Assembly: GCF_001636615.1 (NCBI RefSeq)
Contig: NZ_LGEK01000035.1
Location: forward strand, 1-45,102
DNA length: 45,102 bases
DNA from: Mucilaginibacter sp. L294
GTDB taxonomy: Bacteria; Bacteroidota; Bacteroidia; Sphingobacteriales; Sphingobacteriaceae
Reading direction: 5' to 3'
Below the pieces are notes generated by a model. The model was not told the origin of the DNA and searched no databases. It saw only the letters and a program-made list of their open reading frames with translations. The translations under genes were made by a program, and so were the position numbers. Positions 7,884-16,935 of this stretch are shown here, one piece after another (the first letter of the stretch is position 1; every line of letters begins with the position of its first letter).

Positions 7884-8976
7884 TTAATTCTTTGGCCCGC
7901 CAAACTCCATTAAGTACGATTTTAAGAACTCGTTCAAATCGCCATCTAAAACGGCAGCAGCATTTGATGTTTCATGATCGGTACGCAGGTCTTTAACCAG
8001 CTTGTATGGATGCAGCACATAGTTACGGATCTGTGACCCCCACTCTATCTTTTTCTTGTTCCCCTCAACCGCGCTTGATGCCTCGGCGCGTTTGCGCATT
8101 TCGGCTTCATATAACTGCGACTTTAGCAAACGGATGGCATTCTCTTTATTCTGTAATTGCGAACGCGATTCCTGGTTTTTGATAATGATGCCCGATGGCT
8201 TGTGGTATAAACGTACCGCGGTTTCTACCTTGTTTACGTTTTGCCCGCCGGCACCACCCGCACGGAAGGTCTCGAACTCAATATCGGCATCTTTTACTTC
8301 GATATCTATGGTATCATCCACCAAAGGATAAACATATACCGAGGCAAATGACGTATGGCGCTTGGCGTTAGAATCGAACGGTGAAATGCGCACCAAACGG
8401 TGGACGCCATTTTCGCCTTTCAGGTAACCGTAAGCAAACTCACCTTCTATTTGCAGTGTAACGGTTTTTACACCAGCCACATCACCTTCCTGGTAATCCT
8501 GTTCAGATACTTTGTGCCCGTTCTTTTCGGCCCACATAATGTACATACGCATCAGCATACCGGCCCAGTCGCAGCTTTCGGTACCACCGGCACCGGCCGT
8601 AATTTGTAATACGGCGTTAAACTGGTCTTCCTCGGCGCTTAGCATGTTTTTAAATTCAAGCTCTTCAACCAGGGTAACGGCCTGCGCATATTGCTCGTTC
8701 ATTTCGGCCTCGGTAGCATCGCCACTTTGGAAAAACTCGAACAATACATTCGTATCATCAACCACCGATACTACTTTCTGGAAAGCATCGGTCCATATTT
8801 TTTTTGTTTTGATGGATGCCAGGACTTTTTCGGCTTCCTTAGGATGGTCCCAAAAATTTGGCCCTAAGGTTACGTCCTGTTCTTTTTGCATAGCATCGAG
8901 TTTGGTATCGATGTCAAAGATGCCTCCTCAGGGAAGTTGTTCTATCCCTCAAATCCTGCATGTTTTCTTTTGTCAT
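7884..8976 (-). CDS. prfB: Peptide chain release factor 2, with programmed +1 frameshift
   Basis: RF2 releases the finished peptide at UGA and UAA stops. The product needs two frames: codons from ATG 8976 to CTT (8919-8917), then a +1 slip past base 8916 into GAC at 8915-8913, continuing to 7884. That gives 363 residues, close to E. coli RF2 (365). The first segment ends SLRRHL, then a UGA stop, and the second begins [23 protein letters not shown] (peptidyl-transferase GGQ loop) and [13 protein letters not shown] (SPF stop-recognition region) are both present. A call starting at the internal Met 8891 would lose 28 residues. A promoter lies immediately upstream. Confidence 0.95.
8913..8928 (-). 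promoter_or_regulatory. prfB programmed +1 frameshift site
   Basis: On the minus strand the order is AGGAGG, CAT, CTT TGA C. The AGGAGG (8928-8923) acts as an internal Shine-Dalgarno element three bases before the slippery CTT, and TGA (8916-8914) is followed by C, the weak stop context typical of this site. The classic E. coli form is AGGGGG TAT CTT TGA C. RF2 shortage favours the slip, which gives autoregulation. Confidence 0.95.
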
Positions 8977-8981
8977 AATGG

Positions 8982-9010
8982 CAAATATATAAAATTGCGA
9001 ACACGGCAAA
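8982..9010 (-). promoter_or_regulatory. prfB promoter (TTTG-N17-TATATTTG)
   Basis: On the minus strand TTTG (9010-9007) and TATATTTG (8989-8982) are separated by 17 bases, matching the Bacteroidota -33/-7 consensus. The -7 box ends 5 bases before the prfB ATG, so the mRNA may start at or very near the start codon. Confidence 0.65.
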
Positions 9011-9011
9011 T

Positions 9012-9048
9012 AAAAAAAGGCTCAGTTGTAATAACAACCGGGCCTTTT
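9012..9048 (-). terminator. Terminator of the small gene 9069-9506
   Basis: On the minus strand AAAAGGC (9048-9042) pairs with GCCTTTT (9021-9015), with GTTGT/ACAAC nearer a short loop, a small internal mismatch between, and a T-run after the stem. It lies about 20 bases past the stop codon and directly before the prfB promoter. Confidence 0.65.
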
Positions 9049-9068
9049 ACATAATTATAACTCTGCGT

Positions 9069-9506
9069 TTAAGCTATTCGCATTTGGTTTAGCAGCAAAC
9101 CCATATCGGTAACGTTGCCGCTTATTTTAGTCAGGATACTGCTCAGTGAAAAGTCTTTATTTTGCTCACCTTTTGATTCTTCCATCAATTGGTGCATCAC
9201 CGGCGGTATCAAACTATCGGCAATTTTCATGGCCTCAGCCGTGCTTATGTTGTAAAAGTTGTTAAGCTTGTTGGCAAATTTGTTTACCGCGCTGTTGATA
9301 AGCGGGTTTTCATAAATAGCCGAAAACTGGAAATATTTCACAAGGTCTTTTAACTTACCGCTATCAAGCTGGCCTTTCAACACTTCGATGATAGAGCTTG
9401 AAGCATCATTCATCACCGCCTCATGGTATTTCTCAGGGATTACCGGGTTATCAATAACAGCCGCACCAGCATTATTTTTTACGAGCAAAAAAAGTTTTTC
9501 GAACAT
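9069..9506 (-). CDS. Small helical protein of unknown function
   Basis: 145 residues, no signal peptide and no membrane segment. The sequence looks all-helical, with Leu/Ile/Val spaced in amphipathic runs (IIEVLKGQLDSGKLKDLVKY, VNKFANKLNNFYN). It ends TDMGLLLNQMRIA. I do not recognise the family; the general look recalls DUF937/YidB-like proteins, but this is a weak impression. It is a single-gene unit with its own terminator, divergent from pgi across a 263-base AT-rich gap (9507-9769) in which I see no other gene. Confidence 0.65.
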   Translation of the reverse strand: MFEKLFLLVKNNAGAAVIDNPVIPEKYHEAVMNDASSSIIEVLKGQLDSGKLKDLVKYFQFSAIYENPLINSAVNKFANKLNNFYNISTAEAMKIADSLIPPVMHQLMEESKGEQNKDFSLSSILTKISGNVTDMGLLLNQMRIA

Positions 9507-9739
9507 GATATAATGTATTTAAAAAACAAATTAAGAAAATGATGAAAAATAATAGATTTATCTATCAACACCACAAATATATTGAATATTTATTTTCACT
9601 TTCTAAAAATTATCAAACATTTGTTATTGAAATGACAATTCTATTGGTGTAAAACAAACACTATGTAAGGGGTGTTAGCAACTGTATAAATAACAGTAAA
9701 ATGTCCTTTTTTCATATTTAATGACAGGCTCAGTTTTAA

Positions 9740-11416
<1,677 letters not shown>

Positions 11417-11455
11417 GCTTCAGTTGGCAGTTTGAGTTTGTAATAAAAAACAATT

Positions 11456-11547
11456 TGTCATGCTGAACGTAGTGAAGCATCTATTAGCCGATATGTAGCC
11501 AACCTGCATGTTCATTAATAGATCCTTCGCTATCGCTCAGGATGACA
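11456..11547. repeat. Palindromic intergenic repeat, TGTCATnCTGA family, full copy
   Basis: The left arm (11456-11486, starting TGTCATGCTGAACG) and right arm (11516-11547, ending CTCAGGATGACA) are imperfect inverted copies around a loop of about 29 bases. A second full copy is at 16843-16924 and a half copy at 5091-5119. Both full copies have GC in the left arm where the right arm would require CC. It directly follows pgi and may also act as its terminator. Confidence 0.8.
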
Positions 11548-11557
11548 TTTTTGCTTT

Positions 11558-11700
11558 TGGCTATCCGTTGGCTAAAGCCAACGGCAATGAATTGAAAACC
11601 TTATTCGTTAAATTTCGGCTAAAGTCAACGGCAATGATTCAAGTATATCATTGCCGTCCCTTTCAAGGGACGGAATAAGCAACACGCAAATCGGCTTTAG
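11558..11700. repeat. Mosaic of nested palindromes (GGCTAAAGCCAACGG family)
   Basis: Several small hairpins follow each other: CCGTTGGCT-AA-AGCCAACGG, GGCAATGA...TCATTGCC, and CCGTCCCTT-TC-AAGGGACGG. The segments TTTCGGCTAAAG and, inverted, CTTTAGCCAAATTTCG recur at the two ends. The right end overlaps the last codons and stop of the reductase gene ending at 11697. Confidence 0.75.
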
Positions 11701-12275
11701 CCAAATTTCGCCTCATAACACATCAGCACCACACCCGAACCAAATACGCTTATTTGGGCGGGCTGCATGCTCAGCCTCTCGCGCAGATTTTTAAATAACG
11801 GCCGTCCTCTCCTTAAAGCTACGGGGTACACCCAAATGTGGTATTCATCAACAAGGTTAAGTTTGGTTAAGGCCGCAACCAATTTACCGCTGCCATATAC
11901 CAGCAAATCTTTCCCTGCCGATTGCTTTAGCCTCATTATTTCCTTGTTTATATTCCGGTTAGCCAACCGCGAGTTTCGCCAGCTTACACTTTTAAGCGTT
12001 TTAGAGAACACCACCTTTTCGTACCGGTTTATCATGTCGGCATAATCGGCATCCTCACGGGCACCAAACTGGTTGGCCTGCTGTGCCTGCCAGTAGGGTG
12101 CTATGGCACTGTAGGTAACCCTTCCCAGCAAAAGCGTATCGGCATTACCTAATTGTTGCGTTAGGGCCCGGCTTAGCTCGTTATCCCAATAAGGCGTATG
12201 CCAGTCAAGCTCGCCATAGGGGCCGGCCATATACCCATTAAGGGTTACATTCATTGATACCACTAACTTGCGCAT
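11697..12275 (-). CDS. Dihydrofolate reductase-fold (RibD C-terminal domain) protein, copy 1
   Basis: 192 residues from ATG 12275, chosen because the product then starts MRKLVVSMNVTLNGYMAGP, matching its upstream paralogue; a longer frame would run into that gene. It has the RibD_C/DHFR fold signature: the first strand with NGYMAGPYGELDW, the NADPH-binding LLLGRVTY, DLLVYGSGKLVAALTK, and LVDEYHIWVYPVALRRGRPLF. These proteins are NADPH-dependent reductases or proteins of unknown substrate; this is not the folate enzyme FolA. It lies 7 bases after copy 2, in one operon. The stop codon TAA and last codons are made from a palindromic repeat. Confidence 0.85.
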   Translation of the reverse strand: MRKLVVSMNVTLNGYMAGPYGELDWHTPYWDNELSRALTQQLGNADTLLLGRVTYSAIAPYWQAQQANQFGAREDADYADMINRYEKVVFSKTLKSVSWRNSRLANRNINKEIMRLKQSAGKDLLVYGSGKLVAALTKLNLVDEYHIWVYPVALRRGRPLFKNLRERLSMQPAQISVFGSGVVLMCYEAKFG

Positions 12276-12282
12276 TAAAATA

Positions 12283-12843
12283 TTAAGCAGGGTTATAGCA
12301 AAGTACAGTGATGCCGCAATCAAACGGCGTTGCCTTTACCAGTTTAAGGGTAAGTTTATCATCAAGCGCGTTATATATGCTTTTGCCTTTACCAATAGCA
12401 ACAGGGTTCACAAAAATGTGATATTCATCTACCAGGTTATGTTTTATTAATGCCGATGCAAAACGTGCGCCGCCATAGGCCACAATATCGCCGCCGGGCC
12501 GGGCTTTTAATTTGTTTATCTCGGCAACAATATCGCCGGTGGCAAGGGTGGTATTTTCCCACGGGTTTTCGGTAAGGGTTTGGGTGAATACCACTTTTGG
12601 GTCGTTTACCATTTTATGGGTAAAGCTGTCGGCATCCGGCTCTGCCGAGCGCTCTTTCCATACCGGGATAAAGCCTTCGGCAAGTACGCGGCCAAGTATA
12701 ATGGTATCAACCGGCCCGGTTATTTCTTGTACATACGCTTTTAGTTTATCGTCCCAGTTCCAGGTCATCCAGTCCATTTCGTTATTTGGGCCGGCTACAA
12801 AGCCATCAAGGCTAACCTGCATTTGCAATTTCAGCTTTCTCAT
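12283..12843 (-). CDS. Dihydrofolate reductase-fold (RibD C-terminal domain) protein, copy 2
   Basis: 186 residues starting MRKLKLQMQVSLDGFVAGPNNEMDW, a clear paralogue of the gene just downstream. It shows TIILGRVLAEGFIPVW, GGDIVAYGGARFASALIK (nucleotide-binding region) and LVDEYHIFVNPVAIGKGKSIY. It is the first gene of a two-gene operon and is divergent from a GlxA-type regulator, which may control it. The TATATTTG promoter box is 22 bases upstream. The substrate is unknown; an oxidoreductase activity using NADPH is inferred from the fold only. Confidence 0.87.
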   Translation of the reverse strand: MRKLKLQMQVSLDGFVAGPNNEMDWMTWNWDDKLKAYVQEITGPVDTIILGRVLAEGFIPVWKERSAEPDADSFTHKMVNDPKVVFTQTLTENPWENTTLATGDIVAEINKLKARPGGDIVAYGGARFASALIKHNLVDEYHIFVNPVAIGKGKSIYNALDDKLTLKLVKATPFDCGITVLCYNPA

Positions 12844-12865
12844 TTGTTGTTTTGTTTTGATATTA

Positions 12866-12873
12866 CAAATATA
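12866..12873 (-). promoter_or_regulatory. Putative -7 box of the reductase operon (TATATTTG)
   Basis: A perfect TAnnTTTG match on the minus strand, 22 bases before ATG 12843. No TTTG -33 box is visible, which fits a promoter that needs an activator. A CTGTAAAC motif begins 7 bases upstream of it. Confidence 0.5.
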
Positions 12874-12879
12874 CCTGCG

Positions 12880-12962
12880 CTGTAAACAGGTGGTGCGGTG
12901 TAAAAAGGACTAAGAAAGGGTTGTTTACGACTTTCTTCTTCACTACATTTATTCCTGTAAAC
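12880..12962. promoter_or_regulatory. Repeated CTGTAAAC motif, candidate regulator sites
   Basis: CTGTAAAC occurs at 12880-12887 and again at 12955-12962, and an inverted GTTTAC lies at 12923-12928, all in the 139-base divergent region between the reductases and the glxA-like gene. The spacing brackets both possible promoters. Operator function is inference. Confidence 0.35.
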
Positions 12963-12982
12963 CAGTTAAGCCCTACCCACTT

Positions 12983-13954
12983 ATGAAACACATATCTATC
13001 CTCATCATTAACGAGGCGGTTTTAGCCAGCATAGTAGACCCGCGCGTGATATTTACCGGTGTGAATGATTTTTTAATAGCCGCAGGCAAACCACCGGCTT
13101 TCAACGTGCAATTGATCGGGCTGGAAAAAGAGGTAAGGCTGCATGGTGGGCTATTTTCGGTACACACCGATGCTTTATTGCAGGATGTTAAAAAAACCGA
13201 CCTGATCATCATCCCCGCCATTAGCGGCGATATAAAAACCACTCTTAAACGCAATGAGGGTTTTATGCCATGGATCATTGATCAGCACCATAAGGGCGCC
13301 GAAGCTGCCAGTTTATGTATAGGCGCGTTCCTGCTGGCCTCTACCGGCTTGCTGGATGGTAAGGAATGCAGCAGCCACTGGCGTACGGCAAACGAGTTTA
13401 GGGAGATGTTCCCGAAGGTTACCCTGGTTGATGACAGGATCGTTACCGAGCAGAAAGGCCTGTACAGCAGCGGTGGGGCAACCTCATACTGGAACCTGCT
13501 TTTATACCTGATAGAAAAATATGCCGGGCGCGATATGTCTATCATGGCCGCGAAGATGTTTGCTTTAGAGATCGACCGGAAGAGCCAGTCGCCGTTCATT
13601 ATGTTCAACGGGCAAAAAACGCACGAGGACGAACCGATAAAAAAAGCGCAGGAGTTTATAGAGGCCAATATTACCGAAAAGATCTCGGTAGAAGACCTGG
13701 CCATGAAATACGCCATTGGCAAGCGCCACTTTGAACGCCGGTTTAAAAAAGCTACGAATAATAGTCCGCTGGAGTATATACAGCGTGTAAAGATGGAAGC
13801 CGCCAAAAAGCACCTGGAAAGCAGCCGCAAAAACGTGAATGAGGTAATGTATGATGTTGGCTACTCTGATACAAAAGCCTTCCGTACGGTGTTTAAAAAG
13901 GTAACCGGGTTATCGCCTGTTGCGTATCGTAATAAATATAATAAAGCAAGTTAA
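12983..13954 (+). CDS. GlxA-family transcriptional regulator (DJ-1/PfpI plus AraC HTH)
   Basis: 323 residues in two domains. Residues 1-190 form a DJ-1/PfpI class I amidotransferase-like fold (SLCIGAFLLASTGLLDG elbow, SHWRTANEF, VDDRIVTEQKGLYSSGG). Residues about 215-320 form an AraC-type double helix-turn-helix (ISVEDLAMKYAIGKRHFERRFKK, then VNEVMYDVGYSDTKAFRTVFKKVTG). Family members sense a small molecule with the N-terminal domain and activate nearby genes. It is divergent from the reductase pair and starts the transcription unit continuing into the MG2 protein 8 bases downstream, so either may be its target. The ligand is unknown. Confidence 0.9.
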   Translation: MKHISILIINEAVLASIVDPRVIFTGVNDFLIAAGKPPAFNVQLIGLEKEVRLHGGLFSVHTDALLQDVKKTDLIIIPAISGDIKTTLKRNEGFMPWIIDQHHKGAEAASLCIGAFLLASTGLLDGKECSSHWRTANEFREMFPKVTLVDDRIVTEQKGLYSSGGATSYWNLLLYLIEKYAGRDMSIMAAKMFALEIDRKSQSPFIMFNGQKTHEDEPIKKAQEFIEANITEKISVEDLAMKYAIGKRHFERRFKKATNNSPLEYIQRVKMEAAKKHLESSRKNVNEVMYDVGYSDTKAFRTVFKKVTGLSPVAYRNKYNKAS

Positions 13955-13962
13955 ATCCCGGC

Positions 13963-16776
13963 ATGGGTATGTTAAAACCGGGTTTAAAACATCATAACAG
14001 GGCCTTAGTAAGGCTTCTGCTATCTGCAATTATGCTGTGCGGCTTTGTATATGTAGCGGTAGCGCAACAATCTCCCAAGGCTATTATCAGCGATATTATA
14101 ACGGTGGTAAATAACCGCAACACCGACCGCGCGGTTGAAAAGCTATACCTGCAAACAGACAAGCCCATATACCACACCGGCGATTCCCTGTGGTTTAAAG
14201 CTTACTTGCTGGAGCAAACTTACCTGCGACCATCAAAAAAAAGCGGCGTTTTGTATGTAGAGCTGGCCAATGATAGTAACAGGATGATAAAACGCATAAT
14301 GCTGCCTATTAGCGGCATCGCTTATGGCAATATAGCACTTGATGATAAGCTTTTGCCACAGGGCGGCTACACTTTGCGGGCCTACACCAACTGGATGCGC
14401 AATTTTGATGAGGCCCTTATTTTTAAAAAGTCACTTTATATCAGCGGGGCCAATAATAACGACTGGCTGATCAACTATAACACCCGGTATGCAAAAGATG
14501 CTGATAAATACAACGTGCAGCTTGCCCTGAACGTTAACAGTTTTGATACCGGCCCGGTAGGCTTACGCGAAATGCAATTACGCCTTACTGATGGTAAGCG
14601 CACGTGGTTTAAAAACAACATCAATACAGATATAGGCGGGCTTGCCAATGTGAATTTTGACCTACCCGGAAAAGCCGATTTTAAAAATCTATCCTTATCA
14701 ATACGTGATCTGCGTAAAGGCGAGGGCAACAGGACGCTGGTAACGCCCCTGGCCTTTAACCGGCCCGAAAATATCGACCTGCAATTTATGCCCGAAGGGG
14801 GCAGCCTGGTTGCCGGCTTACCTGCCAACATAGCATTTAAGGCCGTCAACGAGGATGGGCATGGGGCAGATGTATCTGGCGAGGTATTTAACAGCAAACA
14901 GCAACAGGTTGCGGTTTTTAACGCGACACATTATGGCATTGGTACATTTAACCTGCTGCCACAGGCAGGCGAGGTTTATACCGCCAAACTCAAACTTCCG
15001 GATGGCTCATATAAAAGCTACCCGTTACCTGTGGTTAAACCATCGGGCTTTACGCTTAGGGTTAGCAACCCGTTTAAAAGCGATTCGATAGAGGTGACAG
15101 TTGGTGCAACACCTGATATAGCAGGCAACGGCAATAGTTACTACCTGATGGGGCATGCCCGTGGGATGGCATTTTATGGCGCCTTGGTAAGCCTGAAAAA
15201 TGGAATAGCCAAAATACATATCCATAAAAAAATATTCCCGGGCGGTGTGGTAAGCTTTGCCTTAATTGGTGCCGACAAAAAAGCGCTTAATGAACGGATG
15301 ATATTTGCCGAAGGTAACGAAAAGCTAAACATCAGTATAAGCAGCAGCAAACCCGTATATAAGCAACGGGACAGCGTTGCCTTAAATATTAAGGTTGCCG
15401 ATATGGATGGCGCACCTGTACAAGGCAGTTTCTCGCTCGCGGTGACTGACGATGGGCAGGTAAAAACCGATAGCCTGAAAAGCACTTCTATTGTAACCTA
15501 CCTGCTGCTTGCATCAAACCTAAAGGGCAGCATTGAAGCCCCGGGTTATTATGAGCGCTGTACAGACGACGCCACAAAATGGCAGCATCTGGATCAGCTT
15601 TTGCTGGCACAGGGCTGGGCTGTGTATGATTGGGACGCGGCTTTTGCACCACAAAAACCCTTGCCTTTTACCGCCGAACCCGAGTTTTTGGTAACCGGCC
15701 GTGTTACCAATGCATTTAATAAACCGGTAGCTAATTCGGGGGTGCTTTTGTTTTCCAGGAAACCCATGCTGATGATAGATACGGTTACAAACGCCACGGG
15801 TACGTTTACCTTTAAGGGCGTTTTCCCGGCGGATACGGCGGTGTATTTTTTGCAGGCACGCAATAAAAAAGGTAAAAGCAGCAACGTGGGGATTGAAATG
15901 GACGAGTTTAAACCACCGGTTTTCGCCCCGCTTAATGACAGGATAACACCATGGTACGTTAATGCGGATAATAATAATTTATCTATCATTAAAAAGCAGT
16001 TAACGCTGCAGCAGAACCGGGAAACGTTTACCCGCGGCAAGATGCTGAAGGAAGTTGTGATCAAAAATAAACGAATAATTAAGGACTCGAAAAACCTGAA
16101 TGGCCCCGGCGAGGCCGATGTAATTATTGATGAAGAGGAACTGCAAAAAGCGGGGCGTGCTACCCTGGGCGACCTGCTATCTAAAAGGGTAAAAGGATTT
16201 GGCTACAGGCCTGAAAAAAAAACAGGCATTTTGTATTATAATATTTACGGTGCTACGGTACACCTGATAGTAGACGGCATAAATACCGAGTTTTTTATGC
16301 CCGAAGGTGAAACATTATACCAGTACCTTAAGCAATACTTTGATTATTACGATGCCGAAGAAATTAAGGGCATTGAAGTGATGGCAAACCCAAGCCACTC
16401 CGGCACATACACCTCAAGGTTTTTGCCGCCCATGACCATCCCCTGGGAACATACTTTTATTGAAGTGACTACACGCGGAGGGCACGGGCCATTTGTAAAA
16501 AAAGCTGTTGGTACTTATGTGTACAGGCCAATGCCTTTTACTGTCCCTAAACAGTTTTACGCGCCCAGGTACGTTATTAGCAGCGTACCCGATATGACGG
16601 ATATCCGGTCTACCATTCACTGGGAACCTGATTTTGTAACAGATAAGGACGGGAAAGCTACCATTAGCTTTTTTACCGCTGATGCACCGGGCAAATACAC
16701 CATTATAGCCGAGGGTACCGATCTGCAGGGTAGTGTAGGGGTTAAACGGGCAAGCATCAGCGTTGAAAAACGTTGA
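13963..16776 (+). CDS. Large exported MG2/TonB-plug-like surface protein
   Basis: 937 residues with a signal peptide (cleavage likely after ...YVAVA near residue 34). Residues about 55-160 resemble an alpha-2-macroglobulin MG2 domain (LYLQTDKPIYHTGDSLWFKAY). A carboxypeptidase-regulatory-like beta domain lies near 575-650 (VTGRVTNAFNKPVANSGVLL), then a TonB-receptor plug-like part (EADVIIDEEELQKAG...DLLSKRVKGF; VHLIVDGI; IKGIEVMANP), and a final macroglobulin-like strand region (DKDGKATISFFTADAPGKYTI). No outer-membrane barrel follows, so it is not a transporter. Proteins of this build are frequent in Bacteroidota, role unclear. It is followed by a strong terminator. Confidence 0.8.
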   Translation: MGMLKPGLKHHNRALVRLLLSAIMLCGFVYVAVAQQSPKAIISDIITVVNNRNTDRAVEKLYLQTDKPIYHTGDSLWFKAYLLEQTYLRPSKKSGVLYVELANDSNRMIKRIMLPISGIAYGNIALDDKLLPQGGYTLRAYTNWMRNFDEALIFKKSLYISGANNNDWLINYNTRYAKDADKYNVQLALNVNSFDTGPVGLREMQLRLTDGKRTWFKNNINTDIGGLANVNFDLPGKADFKNLSLSIRDLRKGEGNRTLVTPLAFNRPENIDLQFMPEGGSLVAGLPANIAFKAVNEDGHGADVSGEVFNSKQQQVAVFNATHYGIGTFNLLPQAGEVYTAKLKLPDGSYKSYPLPVVKPSGFTLRVSNPFKSDSIEVTVGATPDIAGNGNSYYLMGHARGMAFYGALVSLKNGIAKIHIHKKIFPGGVVSFALIGADKKALNERMIFAEGNEKLNISISSSKPVYKQRDSVALNIKVADMDGAPVQGSFSLAVTDDGQVKTDSLKSTSIVTYLLLASNLKGSIEAPGYYERCTDDATKWQHLDQLLLAQGWAVYDWDAAFAPQKPLPFTAEPEFLVTGRVTNAFNKPVANSGVLLFSRKPMLMIDTVTNATGTFTFKGVFPADTAVYFLQARNKKGKSSNVGIEMDEFKPPVFAPLNDRITPWYVNADNNNLSIIKKQLTLQQNRETFTRGKMLKEVVIKNKRIIKDSKNLNGPGEADVIIDEEELQKAGRATLGDLLSKRVKGFGYRPEKKTGILYYNIYGATVHLIVDGINTEFFMPEGETLYQYLKQYFDYYDAEEIKGIEVMANPSHSGTYTSRFLPPMTIPWEHTFIEVTTRGGHGPFVKKAVGTYVYRPMPFTVPKQFYAPRYVISSVPDMTDIRSTIHWEPDFVTDKDGKATISFFTADAPGKYTIIAEGTDLQGSVGVKRASISVEKR

Positions 16777-16787
16777 TGACACAGGGG

Positions 16788-16831
16788 GTAAAAGAGAAAA
16801 GCCCCGATGTGCCGGGGCTTTTCTCTTTTAC
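16788..16831 (+). terminator. Strong intrinsic terminator after the MG2 gene
   Basis: A perfect 19-bp inverted repeat (16788-16806 with 16813-16831, 6-base loop) with core AAGCCCCG/CGGGGCTT. It lies 12 bases past the stop codon and is symmetric enough to act on both strands. Confidence 0.9.
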
Positions 16832-16842
16832 GTATAAAATCC

Positions 16843-16924
16843 TGTCATGCTGAACGATAGTGAAGCATCTAATCGCCGACATGCATCTTCGCCAATAGAT
16901 CCTTCACTATCGTTCAGGATGACA
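16843..16924. repeat. Palindromic intergenic repeat, TGTCATnCTGA family, full copy
   Basis: The left arm (16843-16872) starts TGTCATGCTGAACGATAG and the right arm (about 16895-16924) ends CGTTCAGGATGACA, around a loop of about 22 bases. It is the same family as 11456-11547, with the same conserved GC-versus-CC mismatch between arms. It sits between convergent genes. Confidence 0.82.
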
Positions 16925-16935
16925 AAATTTTTAAA

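Noticed and set aside
7884..8976. prfB as a broken or N-terminally truncated gene
   Set aside because: The in-frame TGA lies in a textbook recoding site, and the two frames together give a normal-length RF2.
12276..12323. Start of reductase copy 1 at 12323
   Set aside because: It would overlap the coding end of copy 2 and add 16 residues not shared with the paralogue; ATG 12275 aligns with the paralogue's start.
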